Positions 36,832 to 47,435 of a DNA stretch of 64,000 nt are shown here, piece after piece. A program made the translations under genes and the position numbers. Origin of the DNA: Lachnospiraceae bacterium (GTDB taxonomy: Bacteria > Bacillota > Clostridia > Lachnospirales > Lachnospiraceae); NCBI GenBank assembly GCA_021205755.1, contig JAJPWX010000046.1:29818-93817 (forward strand). Reading direction: 5' to 3'. The stretch's first letter is position 1. Every line of letters begins with the position of its first letter. Below the pieces are notes generated by a model. That model searched no databases. It had not been told where the DNA came from and was given only the letters and a program-made list of their open reading frames with translations.

Positions 36832-36877
36832 GAATTACGAATTTACGTAAATTTTACGGCAGAAAAGAGGAACGAAG

Positions 36878-37798
36878 ATGGCCAGATATATTTTAAAAAG
36901 ACTGGCGATGATGGTTGTGACATTGTTTGCCATTATGCTGGTGACCTTTCTGATTATGCATGCGATTCCCGGAGGACCATACAGCGCCGGGAAACGGCTC
37001 CCTGAGGATATTCAGGCAGCTCTGGATGAAAAGTATCATCTGAATGATCCGCTCTATGTTCAATTCTTTGATTATGTGAAGGGAGTACTTCAGCTGGACC
37101 TGGGGCCTTCCTTCCGATATGAAGGTCTTTCGGTCAATGATCTGATCGCGCAGGGATTTCCTGTTTCCGCTACGCTCGGAGTGCTTGCCATGCTGTTTAC
37201 TCTGGTGATAAGCATACCGATGGGGATTATTGCGGCATTGAAGCACGGTAAATGGCAGGATACACTGATCAGCGTGGTGACGACGATCGGAGTCACGGTT
37301 CCATCTTTTGTCATCGCAACGCTTTTGGAATACTTTCTCGCATACAGGCTGCGGTGGTTTCCAATTTATGGAGTGGAGAATCCGAAGGGATATATCCTGC
37401 CCATGATTGCACTGTCTGGCTATTATCTGGCTTTTGTGACGAGACTTACCCGCTCCAGCCTGATGGATGTCATGCGGATGGATTATATCCGTACTGCCCG
37501 CGTCAAGGGACTCACGGAGACGCAGGTGGTGGTGCGGCACGGGCTGCGCAATTCTCTGATTCCGGTGGTGACGGTGTTAGGCCCGACGCTTGCGGGACTT
37601 CTGATGGGTTCTTTTGTAGTGGAACAGATCTTTGCTCTGCCGGGGATGGGACGGTTTTTCGTTCAGAGTATCACGAACCGTGACTACACGGCGATCATGG
37701 GATTTACGCTTTTTTACGCGACGGTTCTGGTAGTGCTGGTATTTCTGGTGGATATTCTGTATTGCCTGATTGATCCGCGAATTAAGCTGGCGGAGTAA
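36878..37798 (+). CDS. oppB: Oligopeptide ABC transporter permease (OppB/DppB type)
   Basis: 306 residues, six predicted membrane segments starting at ILKRLAMMVVTLFAIMLVTF, the family segment IPGGPYSAGKRLP, and the EAA-type loop YIRTARVKGLTETQVVVRHG that contacts the ATPases. First gene of oppBCDFA; an AGAGGAACG site precedes the ATG. It forms the membrane channel with OppC. Confidence 0.93.
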   Translation: MARYILKRLAMMVVTLFAIMLVTFLIMHAIPGGPYSAGKRLPEDIQAALDEKYHLNDPLYVQFFDYVKGVLQLDLGPSFRYEGLSVNDLIAQGFPVSATLGVLAMLFTLVISIPMGIIAALKHGKWQDTLISVVTTIGVTVPSFVIATLLEYFLAYRLRWFPIYGVENPKGYILPMIALSGYYLAFVTRLTRSSLMDVMRMDYIRTARVKGLTETQVVVRHGLRNSLIPVVTVLGPTLAGLLMGSFVVEQIFALPGMGRFFVQSITNRDYTAIMGFTLFYATVLVVLVFLVDILYCLIDPRIKLAE

Positions 37799-37804
37799 AA
37801 CCGG

Positions 37805-38983
37805 ATGGAGAGAGATAGCCAAATGATGAGAGATTTTACAGAAAAAGACTGGGAAGCACTGGATGTGCAGGACCGTGAGGAAGAAAAAATAGCTGGCGAG
37901 AGCGTTTCGCTGGGGCGGGAGGCTTTTTACCAGTTCAGAAAGAAAAAGACGGCAGTTCTTGGTGTGGTTCTGGTTTTATTCATACTGCTGTTTGCGATCG
38001 TAGGTCCTTTTTTTACTACACATTCTTATGATGAACAGACGCTGGTTTATGTGAGTATGTCGCCGGTTCTGAAGGTTTATGTTATCAATGACAATTATTA
38101 TTATGTCACCTCCGGAAGCAAGGTGATTGCGATCGATCAGGATGGAACTCTTGGTGAGACGATCCGCTCGGACAGTGAGGATATGACGAACAAACGGTAT
38201 GTGTTCACGATTGAGGGGGAGACCTATTATCTGAATTATCGGAACAGTCCATCTACCCTGGAGGATACGGATGGAAATATCCTTCCGACGAGCCGCGTGC
38301 TCAACAAGACCTATCCGCTTGGCACAGATGACCTGGGGAGAGATATTCTGGTGCGGCTGATGTATGGCGCGCGTGTTTCTTTGACGGTGGCGTTTGTGGC
38401 GACACTGGTGACGCTGCTAATCGGGACTCTATATGGGAGTATCTCCGGATACCTTGGCGGAATGGTGGATAACGTGATGATGCGGATTGTGGATATCATC
38501 AGCGCGATTCCTCTGACGATGTATGTGATTCTGATCATGGTGCTTTTCGATAATGGAGGACTGGTCAGCATCATTATTGCGATTGGGTCTGTTTACTGGG
38601 TGGACATGGCCAGAGTGGTAAGAGGAGAAATCCTGACTCTGAAAAAGCGTGAATTTGTGGGGGCGGCCCGAACGATGGGCAGCAGTACCGGATATATTCT
38701 GCGGAAGCATCTGATTCCGAATGCGTTAGGCCCAATCATCGTGACAGCGACAATGCAGATTCCTTCGGCAATCTTTACAGAAGCATTCATGAGCTTTATC
38801 GGACTGGGGGTCTCGGCACCGATGGCTTCGTGGGGCATGATGTGCAATGACGCGCTGGAAACCATGCAGACCGCGCCGTACCAGCTGGCGTTTCCTGCGA
38901 TTGCGATTTGTATCGCGATGTTTGCGTTCAATTTTATCGGAGACGGACTGCGGGACGCGTTTGATCCGCAGATGAGAAAATAA
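37805..38983 (+). CDS. oppC: Oligopeptide ABC transporter permease (OppC/DppC type) with large extracellular insert
   Basis: 392 residues, longer than typical OppC (about 300). After the first membrane helix (TAVLGVVLVLFILLFAIVG) there is a polar section of roughly 100 residues rich in Tyr, Thr and Asp (KVYVINDNYYYVTSGSK) before YPLGTDDLGRDILVRLMYGA, the usual second segment. The EAA loop is FVGAARTMGSSTGYILRKH. Start at 37805; ATG 37823 or 37826 is equally possible. Six bp after oppB. Confidence 0.9.
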   Translation: MERDSQMMRDFTEKDWEALDVQDREEEKIAGESVSLGREAFYQFRKKKTAVLGVVLVLFILLFAIVGPFFTTHSYDEQTLVYVSMSPVLKVYVINDNYYYVTSGSKVIAIDQDGTLGETIRSDSEDMTNKRYVFTIEGETYYLNYRNSPSTLEDTDGNILPTSRVLNKTYPLGTDDLGRDILVRLMYGARVSLTVAFVATLVTLLIGTLYGSISGYLGGMVDNVMMRIVDIISAIPLTMYVILIMVLFDNGGLVSIIIAIGSVYWVDMARVVRGEILTLKKREFVGAARTMGSSTGYILRKHLIPNALGPIIVTATMQIPSAIFTEAFMSFIGLGVSAPMASWGMMCNDALETMQTAPYQLAFPAIAICIAMFAFNFIGDGLRDAFDPQMRK

Positions 38984-38998
38984 GGGAGAGAAAGCGCG

Positions 38999-40021
38999 AT
39001 GGAAGAACCGATTTTGCAGATAGAAAATTTACATACCTCTTTTCATACCAGAGCGGGAGAGGTACAGGCGGTGCGCGGGCTTTCTTTTCAGCTGCAGAAA
39101 GGAGAAATTCTGGGCATTGTGGGAGAATCAGGCAGCGGGAAGAGCGTGACTGCTCTCTCCATCCTGGATGTGCTCCCGGAGAACGCATTTCATACGGAAG
39201 GTAAAATCATCTTTGAGGGAAAGGATCTGCTCAAATCGACAAAGAAAGAACTCCGCAAGGTGAGAGGCGGGCAGATTTCTATGGTTTTTCAGGATCCGAT
39301 GACTTCGTTAAGTCCGCTGATGAAGATCGGAAAGCAGATTGAAGAAGCGATACTGCAGAATGTGCAGGGTGCAACGAAAGAACAGGCCCGGGTGAAAGCT
39401 CTGGAGATGCTGCGCAAGGTTCATATTCCGGATCCGGAGAGCCGCTATGAATGTTATCCGCATGAGCTTTCCGGCGGGATGCGGCAGAGAGTCATGATTG
39501 CGATCGCACTTTCCTGCGACCCGAAGATTGTGATTGCGGACGAGCCGACGACTGCTCTGGATGTGACGATTCAGAAGCAGATTTTGCTGCTCTTGAAGGA
39601 AATGTGCCGCGAGATGCAGCTTTCTGTGATTTTTATTACACATGATCTCGGCGTGGTAGCGCAGCTTTGTGATCGTGTGGTTGTACTCTATGGCGGGCTG
39701 AAGATGGAAGAAGGGACGGTTTTCGAATTGTTTGAAAATCCCGGACATCCTTATACCATGGGACTGCTGGAATCTGTGCCCAGAGTAAATCAGGACAAGA
39801 ATGCCAGGCTGCAGCCAATACCGGGCTCACCTCCGGATTTGCTGTCCCCTCCGCAGGGATGCCCCTTTTATTCCAGGTGCAGATATGCGCGCAGGCTGTG
39901 TGTGAGCGAGCGGCCGGAGAAAATAATGTTATCCCAGACACATAGCAGTGCCTGCTGGCTGAATCATCCAGGGGCTCCTGCTGTGGGAAATCCTTTTGCG
40001 GAAAGGCAGGTGGGAAGATGA
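38999..40021 (+). CDS. oppD: Oligopeptide ABC transporter ATP-binding protein
   Basis: 340 residues. Walker A GESGSGKS, Q-loop FQDPMTSL, signature LSGGMRQR, Walker B IVIADEPTTALDV, and a C-terminal oligopeptide-binding extension with Cys (GCPFYSRCRYARRLC) that in some OppD/DppD binds a 4Fe-4S cluster. Overlaps oppF by 4 bp (ATGA), so the two are translationally coupled. Confidence 0.94.
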   Translation: MEEPILQIENLHTSFHTRAGEVQAVRGLSFQLQKGEILGIVGESGSGKSVTALSILDVLPENAFHTEGKIIFEGKDLLKSTKKELRKVRGGQISMVFQDPMTSLSPLMKIGKQIEEAILQNVQGATKEQARVKALEMLRKVHIPDPESRYECYPHELSGGMRQRVMIAIALSCDPKIVIADEPTTALDVTIQKQILLLLKEMCREMQLSVIFITHDLGVVAQLCDRVVVLYGGLKMEEGTVFELFENPGHPYTMGLLESVPRVNQDKNARLQPIPGSPPDLLSPPQGCPFYSRCRYARRLCVSERPEKIMLSQTHSSACWLNHPGAPAVGNPFAERQVGR

Positions 40022-40992
40022 CAGAGACAGGAAAGCATCTGCTGGAGGTAAAGGATCTGAAACAATATTTCCCGGTGGCAGGAAACCGGCATTTGGCGGT
40101 TCGGGCGGTGGATGGCGTCAGCTTTTTTATCGACCGGGGTGAGACATTTGGCCTGGTAGGAGAATCTGGATGTGGAAAATCCACAGTTGCCAGAGCCATT
40201 ATACGGCTGAATGAGCCTACGGACGGTCAGGTCATTCTGGACGGCCAGGATATTACGCATTTGAAAGAAAGGGAACTGGTAACTGCCAGAAAAAAGATGC
40301 AGATGGTATTTCAGGATCCCTATTCTTCTCTCAATGGGCGTATGTCTATTCGAGAGATCCTAGAGGAACCCCTGATTGCACAGAACCGGAAGCTTTCAAA
40401 GGAGGAGCGGGCGCTAAAGGCCAGAGAGGCGTTGCTGCGTGTCGGTCTTTCCGCAGATTATCTGAACCGGTATCCGCATGAGTTTTCCGGCGGACAAAGG
40501 CAGCGAATCTGCATCGCCCGGGCTCTGATTGTGAATCCGGAGTTCCTGATCTGTGATGAGGCGATTTCTGCGCTGGATGTGTCGATTCAGGCACAGGTTG
40601 TGAATATGCTTGGCGACTTTCAGAAGGAATACGGTCTGACGTATCTGTTTATCGCGCATGACCTTTCGATGGTACGTTATGTTTCCCATCGCGTCGGTGT
40701 AATGTATCTCGGACATCTGATGGAGGTGTGTGAGAGCGAGGAAATTTACCGGAATCCGCTGCACCCCTATACACAAGGACTCCTCGCATCCATTCCGGTA
40801 GCGAATCCCAGAGAGGCCAGGGCGAATGAGACGCCTGCGATTGAAGGCGAGGTGCCAAGTCCTCTTTCACCGCCGGATGGCTGTGCGTTCCATACCCGGT
40901 GTCCGCACGCAAAAGAGATCTGCCGCAGCGTCTGCCCGCAGATGAAGGATATGGGGGACGGACACTTTGTATGCTGCCATCTGTATGCGTAA
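40018..40992 (+). CDS. oppF: Oligopeptide ABC transporter ATP-binding protein
   Basis: 324 residues. Walker A GESGCGKST, FQDPYSSLNGRM, signature FSGGQRQR, Walker B LICDEAISALDVS, then a C-terminal GCAFHTRCPHAKEICRSVCP Cys motif. Pairs with OppD as the heterodimeric ATPase. The last gene before oppA. Confidence 0.94.
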   Translation: MTETGKHLLEVKDLKQYFPVAGNRHLAVRAVDGVSFFIDRGETFGLVGESGCGKSTVARAIIRLNEPTDGQVILDGQDITHLKERELVTARKKMQMVFQDPYSSLNGRMSIREILEEPLIAQNRKLSKEERALKAREALLRVGLSADYLNRYPHEFSGGQRQRICIARALIVNPEFLICDEAISALDVSIQAQVVNMLGDFQKEYGLTYLFIAHDLSMVRYVSHRVGVMYLGHLMEVCESEEIYRNPLHPYTQGLLASIPVANPREARANETPAIEGEVPSPLSPPDGCAFHTRCPHAKEICRSVCPQMKDMGDGHFVCCHLYA

Positions 40993-41064
40993 TCTCAGGG
41001 TGCCGGATATTTGCGGCTCACATCCTTTGGCCTGGTAAGCGGAATGACAGTGGAACGATACAGA

Positions 41065-41090
41065 TAGTAAAAGGACAGATGTCTTTACTA
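41065..41090 (+). promoter_or_regulatory. Hairpin between oppF and oppA
   Basis: TAGTAAAAGGAC-AGAT-GTCTTTACTA with a bulge; no U tail. May stabilise or shorten the message so that oppA is made at a different level from oppBCDF. Confidence 0.4.
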
Positions 41091-41104
41091 TAAATGTGCT
41101 TACG

Positions 41105-41131
41105 GTAACTATTCAGGAACTGAACAGTTAT
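41105..41131. repeat. Short palindrome of the GTAAC family
   Basis: GTAACTATTCAG-GAA-CTGAACAGTTAT; the arms agree at 10 of 12 positions and match the terminal repeats of family 1. Confidence 0.6.
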
Positions 41132-41158
41132 GAATTTAAGAATCAGGAGGATAACAAC

Positions 41159-42787
41159 ATGAAACAGAAAATTTCCAGACGTGCGTTTCTGCAGGGCTCC
41201 GCGGCGGCTCTTGCCACGACAGCTTTTTGCGGAAGCCTTTCCCTTTCTGCGGGAGCGGAAGAGTCTGAGCAGGTATTCCGCTACGCGATTACGGATGACC
41301 CGGACAGCCTTGACCCGGGCTATACACTGAACTCCTTTGCGTCTCCGGTGTTTTATAACTGCTTTGTCGGACTTGTGCGCTACAATACAGACAGCGAGCT
41401 GATTCCGGGAGCGGCAGCGGACTGGACGGTTTCCGATGACGGCCTGGTATGGACCTTCACACTTAATGAGGGGATGCAGTGGTCCAACGGGACAGATGTG
41501 ACGGCGGCAGATTTTGAGTACGCATGGCAGAGAGTCCTGACGGCTGAATTCGGTGCGTCCGGCGCGTATATGCTGTACAATTACATTGAGAACGCACAGA
41601 GCTACTATAATGGAGAGTGTGAGTGGGAGGATGTCGGCATTAAGGTGCTCGATGACCTGACGCTCGAGGTGACGCTCGCTTCTCCGTGCAGCTATTTCAC
41701 CGCGCTGCTCGCGACCTGGACTTATATGCCAGTCTGCAAGGCAGTCGTATCGGAAAATGAAGACTGGGCAACGGATTATGACAATTATGTGTCGAATGGT
41801 CCGTTTACGATTGAAAGCTACCGCATGGGCGAGGCAATTTATCTGGTAAAGAACGAGTATTATTGGCTGAAAGATGAAGTCAGCCTGGATCGGATCAACC
41901 TGATGATTTTCCAGGATCTGACCACTGCACTGAATGCGTATGAGGCTGGCGAACTGGATGGCATGACCAAAGTTCCGTCCTCCAGCATTTCCAGCCTGAA
42001 AGGCAGAGACGACTTTTACAGCATTTCTCTTTTCAGCAATACCTATTGGATGTTTAATACGACGGAGGAGTATCTGTCGGATCCGCTGGTACGTGAGGCT
42101 CTGACAATTTCCATCGACCGTACTGCTCTGATCGAGGATGTTCTTCAGACGAGCTCTACGCCGGCTACCGGACATGTTCCGTATGGATATATTCAGTCAG
42201 ACGGCCAGGATTTCCGGGAGGCTGGCGGAGACTATGGCATTACCGCAGACCCGCAGATTGACCGTGCGCTGGAGCTGCTTGCAGAGGCCGGTTATGAAGA
42301 TCCGTCCGAGATCACGATCCGCGTGTGCTATTATACCAGCGATACCGTAAAAAAGGTGGCTGAGACGCTTGCATCTATGTGGGAGACCAATCTGGGCATC
42401 AACTGCGAGATCGAAAGCTCTGAGTGGTCTGTATTTTATGATCAGATTCTGGATCTGGACTACGGTGTAGCAGCTATGGGAGATTCTGCGACTTATATGC
42501 ATCCGATGGCATTTCTGCAGACCTATCAGGGCAGCGAGCCGCCGCTTGAGACTGGTTGGAGAAGTGAGGAATACGATGCGTATCTCGCACAGGCACTTTC
42601 CACGACGGATGCGGCCGAGGCAGATGAATGCCTGCATGCGGCTGAGGATTTGTTTATGAATGATTACGTGCTGCTGCCGTTATACTATGGCTCTTCCGCG
42701 ATGATGATGAAGGACTATGTGTCGAATTGGGCAATTACTGCATGCAGCATCGAAGTGTTTGATGGCATCGAGCTGTTGGAGCACTAA
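41159..42787 (+). CDS. oppA: Oligopeptide-binding protein, SBP family 5
   Basis: 542 residues from 41159 (AGGAGG upstream). The signal region is SRRAFLQGSAAALATTAFCG, a twin-Arg Tat-like motif with a Cys (AFC) that does not fit a clean lipobox. Mature protein begins with SEQVFRYAITDDPDSLDPGY, a standard start for family 5 binding proteins, and contains NGTDVTAADFEYAWQRV, SNGPFTIESY and LVREALTISIDR. Captures extracellular oligopeptides. Last gene of the operon; a terminator follows. Confidence 0.92.
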   Translation: MKQKISRRAFLQGSAAALATTAFCGSLSLSAGAEESEQVFRYAITDDPDSLDPGYTLNSFASPVFYNCFVGLVRYNTDSELIPGAAADWTVSDDGLVWTFTLNEGMQWSNGTDVTAADFEYAWQRVLTAEFGASGAYMLYNYIENAQSYYNGECEWEDVGIKVLDDLTLEVTLASPCSYFTALLATWTYMPVCKAVVSENEDWATDYDNYVSNGPFTIESYRMGEAIYLVKNEYYWLKDEVSLDRINLMIFQDLTTALNAYEAGELDGMTKVPSSSISSLKGRDDFYSISLFSNTYWMFNTTEEYLSDPLVREALTISIDRTALIEDVLQTSSTPATGHVPYGYIQSDGQDFREAGGDYGITADPQIDRALELLAEAGYEDPSEITIRVCYYTSDTVKKVAETLASMWETNLGINCEIESSEWSVFYDQILDLDYGVAAMGDSATYMHPMAFLQTYQGSEPPLETGWRSEEYDAYLAQALSTTDAAEADECLHAAEDLFMNDYVLLPLYYGSSAMMMKDYVSNWAITACSIEVFDGIELLEH

Positions 42788-42820
42788 AAGAAAAGAGTAC
42801 AATCCGGACATTTTATAGAA

Positions 42821-42858
42821 AAAGATCTGTTCTGAATATTCGGAACAGGTCTTTTTTT
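42821..42858 (+). terminator. Terminator after oppA
   Basis: AAAGATCTGTTC / GAACAGGTCTTT, followed by TTTT. Confidence 0.85.
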
Positions 42859-43059
42859 AAAGAATTGTAGTGAAAATATTAAGAAAAGCTTCGCATTTTT
42901 TCGGCTCCTCTGTTGTATAATAAATTCAGATACGGGCATACCGTAGATTCCTGAATGCCCGAAGAAAAGGAAATGAGCAGTGCCTGTCGCTTCAAAGAAG
43001 GGGGAAGCCCAGGCATGGCAGAAGAATCTGGTTTTCAACAGCTAGGGGAGGTGCTATTT

Positions 43060-43503
43060 ATGCGAATGTTGAGACTTGAGGGAAAAAAGGCGGCAGGTTT
43101 GCTGGCTTTTGTGACTGGCATTCTGATACTGGCCGCCGTTATTCTGTATTCGAGACGCGTGGCGCTGGTTTCAGAGGAGCTTGTCGCGGACAGTGTGAAG
43201 GTTACTTGGACGAATGATGAGATGGAGCAGGTTGATCTGACGAATCAGGCGAGGAAGGAAAAAATTGTCCGGCTGCTCGATGAATACAGCCGGGAGAGTG
43301 CTCCGGCTGAAGCCGGCGAGGAGGAGTTCCGGCCGCATAAGGGCGATCTGGAGATCAGCGTAAGTGATAAGAGCGGAGGCTCTCATCAGATCTACTTATC
43401 GAAGGAAGGCGAGGATTACTTCTTCTATTCTCAGGAGGAAGGGAAGGTTTATAAGATTCCTGAGGGCGACGAACTGTACCAGGAGGTAGCTGCGGCGCTT
43501 TGA
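43060..43503 (+). CDS. Hypothetical single-pass membrane protein (147 aa)
   Basis: Start at 43060 set by GGGGAGG; the open frame runs back to 42955 without a site. Short N-terminus, one membrane helix (AAGLLAFVTGILILAAVILY), then an acidic extracytoplasmic part of about 105 residues with a beta-like end (GDLEISVSDKSGGSHQIYLS). Orientation with positive residues before the helix suggests the C-terminus is outside. Not recognised; lies between the opp operon and spoIIP. Confidence 0.6.
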   Translation: MRMLRLEGKKAAGLLAFVTGILILAAVILYSRRVALVSEELVADSVKVTWTNDEMEQVDLTNQARKEKIVRLLDEYSRESAPAEAGEEEFRPHKGDLEISVSDKSGGSHQIYLSKEGEDYFFYSQEEGKVYKIPEGDELYQEVAAAL

Positions 43504-43556
43504 CCGCAGAGATACGTGTTCTAAAGAGAAGAAAAACCGCATAGAGTAAATAAGGG

Positions 43557-43583
43557 GTAACTGTGAAGGTACGGAACAGTTAC
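43557..43583. repeat. Short palindrome of the GTAAC family
   Basis: GTAACTGTGAAGGTACGGAA then CAGTTAC: ends GTAACTGT and ACAGTTAC are inverted. The right arm equals the reverse complement of the left end of family 1 copies A-C. Confidence 0.6.
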
Positions 43584-43601
43584 AATAAGGGAATTCGAAG
43601 A

Positions 43602-43634
43602 GCCCCATATCTGTCAGTCAGGTATGGGGTTTTC
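43602..43634 (+). terminator. Terminator upstream of spoIIP
   Basis: CCCCATA / TATGGGG with a 13-base loop, then TTTTCT. Confidence 0.65.
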
Positions 43635-43695
43635 TGCATCCGCTGACAGGGCGGTTTGAAGAGAAAATATCTGTCAGAATTCCCTGGGAGGATCT

Positions 43696-44958
43696 ATGCG
43701 GAAAAACAGCTGGCTGCAAAAAGTGCTCTATGGTATGATGGCTGTTCTGGGAGCTTATATTATGTATAAAAGCGGCGCTCTTTGGGCGGCGCGTAATCAG
43801 CTGCAAAAAACAGCAGAGACCGGGAGCGCACAGCAGGCAATGGAGGATTCCGCGATGCGTACCTGGTCACTCGCTTACACAGCGACAGTGGAAGGGAAAA
43901 GAATTTCCGGTTGGCTTGCCGCATGGTTTGGACAGGTAGTGCCAGTTCTGAGTTATGTAGCGGAAGAAGAGGCTGTGACGGAGGAAAGCGAAGAAATATA
44001 CGGCGCGAGTGCGGAATGGTCGGAGGAGGACGGGAAAGCAGCGGAAGAGAATGATAAAGTGCCGGATGAAAAGGAAATGACAGATACAGAGAAACCTGCG
44101 GAAGACGAGCAAAATCCGGCTCAAAATGAACCGGAGACGGAAACAGAAGCAGATGGCGAGATCGTTCAGGAGGTATCTGTGGGCACCATTTTTTCTCAGG
44201 CGCTTTCGCAGATGACGGATTTTTCTTATCTTTTGGCGAACTATTATACGGTGGATGAAGATACGATGGCAGACGCGGAGCTCATTGACGCAAAGGAATT
44301 GCTCTCAATGGATCTGACGATAGAGCAGGATTCGTCGGTGCCGCAGATTCTGATTTATCACACGCATTCACAGGAGGCGTTTGCGGATTCGGCAGAAGGC
44401 GAAGTGAGCGACACCGTAGTCGGGATGGGCGAGATTCTGGCGGACGAGCTGCGCAGCTACGGATACAATGTAATTCACGACACAGGGGAGTATGATCTGA
44501 TTGACGGCGTGCTTGACCGGAGCGCGGCTTATGATTATGCCAGAGAGGCGGTTGAAGCGATTCTGGAGGAGTATCCGACCATCGAGGTGATCATCGATCT
44601 GCACCGTGACGGAGTAGAGGGCGATGAGGAGGATTTTGTGACAGAGATAGATGGGGAGGCAGCTTCTAAAATCATGTTTTTTAACGGACTTTCCCGCGAC
44701 GCAAATGGGGATGCGCTTAGCTGGCTGCCGAATGATTATCTGACGGAAAATCTCGCCTTTTCTCTGCAGCTTCAGGTGCTCGCTCAAGCGGAATACCCGG
44801 GCTTTACCCGCAAGATTTATCTGCAGGCAGAGCGTTACAATCTGCATCTGCGCGCACGTTCTCTGCTGATCGAAGCCGGGACACAGCTGAATACGGTAGA
44901 GGAGGAGAAAAATGCGATGGCGCCGATTGCAAACCTGCTCCGGCAGATTTTGGGCTGA
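43696..44958 (+). CDS. spoIIP: Stage II sporulation protein P
   Basis: Peptidoglycan amidase/endopeptidase of the DMP complex that drives engulfment with SpoIID and SpoIIM. 420 residues: an N-terminal membrane helix ([15 protein letters not shown]), a long acidic linker with Glu/Asp ([20 protein letters not shown]), then the SpoIIP domain with [10 protein letters not shown] (zinc His), [18 protein letters not shown] and [27 protein letters not shown] precedes the ATG. lepA follows, the same order as in many Bacillota. Confidence 0.94.
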   Translation: MRKNSWLQKVLYGMMAVLGAYIMYKSGALWAARNQLQKTAETGSAQQAMEDSAMRTWSLAYTATVEGKRISGWLAAWFGQVVPVLSYVAEEEAVTEESEEIYGASAEWSEEDGKAAEENDKVPDEKEMTDTEKPAEDEQNPAQNEPETETEADGEIVQEVSVGTIFSQALSQMTDFSYLLANYYTVDEDTMADAELIDAKELLSMDLTIEQDSSVPQILIYHTHSQEAFADSAEGEVSDTVVGMGEILADELRSYGYNVIHDTGEYDLIDGVLDRSAAYDYAREAVEAILEEYPTIEVIIDLHRDGVEGDEEDFVTEIDGEAASKIMFFNGLSRDANGDALSWLPNDYLTENLAFSLQLQVLAQAEYPGFTRKIYLQAERYNLHLRARSLLIEAGTQLNTVEEEKNAMAPIANLLRQILG

Positions 44959-45137
44959 GTACAGGCAGCCGTATTTTGAATTTCTGTGAAATTTCATTAT
45001 TTTCTGATTTGCCTGGCTGCCGGTTTGTGTTATACTATCTTGAAACGTTGCGCCTGCAGATAAAAAGAAAGCAGGTATTGAGCATATACGGATGGAAAAA
45101 TACAGTAAATCCGGGAGAACCGGGGAGGAATAAAAGA

Positions 45138-46949
45138 GTGACAGTAGATCAGAGCAAAATCAGAAATTTTTGTATTATTGCGCACATTGACCATGGCAAA
45201 TCGACACTGGCAGATCGGATTATTGAGATGACGGGGCTGCTGACCAGCCGTGAGATGCAGGATCAGGTGCTGGACAATATGGATCTGGAGCGGGAGCGCG
45301 GTATTACGATTAAATCGCAGGCGGTTCGGATCATTTATAAGGCGGATGATGGGGAAGAATATATTTTTAATCTCATTGATACTCCGGGACATGTGGATTT
45401 TAACTATGAGGTGTCGCGCTCGCTGGCGGCCTGTGATGGAGCAATTCTTGTTGTGGACGCGGCGCAGGGGATCGAGGCGCAGACACTGGCGAACGTGTAT
45501 CTGGCGCTGGATCATGATCTGGATGTGATGCCGGTCATAAATAAGATTGATCTTCCGAGCGCCGAGCCGGAGCGCGTCATCCATGAGATCGAGGATGTGA
45601 TTGGTATTGAGGCGGAGGATGCGCCGCAGATTTCAGCAAAGACCGGTCAGAACGTACATGAAGTGCTTGAGCAGGTGGTGACAAAGATTCCCGCGCCGAC
45701 CGGAGATGCGGACGCGCCGCTGCAGGCGCTGATTTTTGACTCGGTCTATGATTCTTACAAGGGTGTTATTATCTTTATTCGCCTGATGAATGGTTCGGTC
45801 AAAAAGGGTACGAGGATTCGCATGATGGCGACCGGTGCGGAGGCAGAGGTTGTAGAGACAGGCTATTTCGGGCCGGGACAGTTTATCCCCTGCGAGGAGC
45901 TGAGCGCTGGTATGGTTGGTTATCTGACGGCCAGCCTGAAAAATGTGAAGGATACACGGGTCGGCGACACCGTGACGGATGCGGATCGCCCTTGCGCGGA
46001 GCCGCTTCCGGGTTATAAAAAGGTCAACCCGATGGTGTATTGCGGTATGTACCCGGTAGACGGGGCCAAATACCCGGATCTGCGGGACGCACTGGAGAAG
46101 CTTCAGCTCAATGACGCATCGCTTCATTTCGAGCCGGAGACCTCCGTAGCGCTGGGCTTTGGTTTTCGCTGCGGTTTCCTTGGCCTGCTGCATCTGGAGA
46201 TTATCCAAGAGCGGTTGGAACGGGAGTATAATCTGGATCTGATCACCACCGCGCCGAGCGTGATTTATAAGGTCTACAAGACGGACGGGACGATGATTGA
46301 GCTGACCAACCCGACCAATCTGCCGGATCCCTCGGAGATTGATTATATGGAGGAGCCGGTCGTGGATGCAGAGATCATGGTGACGACGGAGTATCTGGGA
46401 GCGATTATGGAACTGTGCCAGCAGCGCCGCGGTATTTATGAGGGAATGGAATACATGGAAGAGACGCGCGCAAGGCTTAAATATACTCTGCCTCTGAATG
46501 AGATTATCTATGACTTTTTCGACGCACTCAAGTCCCGTTCCCGCGGGTATGCCTCCTTTGATTATGAGATGAAAGGCTATATGCGCTCGGAACTGGTGAA
46601 GCTGGACATTCTGGTAAATAAAGAAGAAGTCGATGCGCTTTCTTTTATCGTTCATGCAGATACAGCCTACGAGCGTGGGCGTAAAATGTGCGAGAAGCTG
46701 AAGCAGGAGATTCCACGCCAGCTGTTTGAAATACCGATTCAGGCGGCGATTGGCAGCAAGATCATCGCCCGCGAGACGGTGAAAGCCATGCGCAAGGACG
46801 TGCTCGCGAAATGCTACGGCGGCGATATTTCCCGTAAAAAGAAGCTGCTGGAAAAGCAGAAGGAAGGCAAAAAGCGGATGCGCCAGTTTGGCAGCGTAGA
46901 GATTCCGCAGAAAGCCTTTATGAGTGTGTTGAAGCTGGATGATGACTGA
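45138..46949 (+). CDS. lepA: Elongation factor 4 (back-translocase)
   Basis: Ribosome-bound GTPase. GTG start at 45138, with GGGGAGG upstream; the frame is open to 44976 but that would add 54 residues never seen in LepA. The 603 residues have [14 protein letters not shown] (G1), [20 protein letters not shown] (G3), NKIDLP (G4), and the LepA C-terminal domain with the Lys/Arg-rich tail [16 protein letters not shown]. Length fits the family. Confidence 0.96.
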   Translation: MTVDQSKIRNFCIIAHIDHGKSTLADRIIEMTGLLTSREMQDQVLDNMDLERERGITIKSQAVRIIYKADDGEEYIFNLIDTPGHVDFNYEVSRSLAACDGAILVVDAAQGIEAQTLANVYLALDHDLDVMPVINKIDLPSAEPERVIHEIEDVIGIEAEDAPQISAKTGQNVHEVLEQVVTKIPAPTGDADAPLQALIFDSVYDSYKGVIIFIRLMNGSVKKGTRIRMMATGAEAEVVETGYFGPGQFIPCEELSAGMVGYLTASLKNVKDTRVGDTVTDADRPCAEPLPGYKKVNPMVYCGMYPVDGAKYPDLRDALEKLQLNDASLHFEPETSVALGFGFRCGFLGLLHLEIIQERLEREYNLDLITTAPSVIYKVYKTDGTMIELTNPTNLPDPSEIDYMEEPVVDAEIMVTTEYLGAIMELCQQRRGIYEGMEYMEETRARLKYTLPLNEIIYDFFDALKSRSRGYASFDYEMKGYMRSELVKLDILVNKEEVDALSFIVHADTAYERGRKMCEKLKQEIPRQLFEIPIQAAIGSKIIARETVKAMRKDVLAKCYGGDISRKKKLLEKQKEGKKRMRQFGSVEIPQKAFMSVLKLDDD

Positions 46950-46961
46950 GGAGGATTTATC

Positions 46962-47411
46962 ATGAAATGCCCATTTTGCAATCTGGACAATACCCGTGTT
47001 GTTGATTCGAGACCGGCGGATGACGGGGCCTCCATCCGCAGACGCAGGATGTGCGATGCCTGCGGTAAACGATTTACGACCTATGAGAAGGTGGAATCAA
47101 TTCCGCTTATCGTGATTAAGAAGGATCAAAGCCGGGAGCAGTACAATCGAAATAAGCTTGAGGCAGGCATCATGCGCGCATGCTATAAGCGTCCAATCCC
47201 GATCCGGGAGATCCGGGAGACCGTAGACGCGATCGAGATGGAACTGTTTAATATGGAAGAAAAAGAAATCGCGAGCAAGCTGGTTGGCGAGATTGTTATG
47301 GATAAGCTGAAAGAACTGGACGCGGTAGCATATGTGCGCTTCGCGTCCGTGTATCGGGAATTTAAAGATGTCAATACATTTATGGATGAGCTGAAGAAAT
47401 TCCTGGAGTAA
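46962..47411 (+). CDS. nrdR: Transcriptional repressor NrdR
   Basis: Represses ribonucleotide reductase genes when bound to dATP/ATP. 149 residues: a zinc ribbon ([17 protein letters not shown]...[12 protein letters not shown]) and an ATP-cone domain ([19 protein letters not shown]...). AGGAGG upstream, 12 bp after lepA. No nrd genes are in the window. Confidence 0.96.
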   Translation: MKCPFCNLDNTRVVDSRPADDGASIRRRRMCDACGKRFTTYEKVESIPLIVIKKDQSREQYNRNKLEAGIMRACYKRPIPIREIRETVDAIEMELFNMEEKEIASKLVGEIVMDKLKELDAVAYVRFASVYREFKDVNTFMDELKKFLE

Positions 47412-47435
47412 AAACAGGAAAAGCGGGATTCTATT

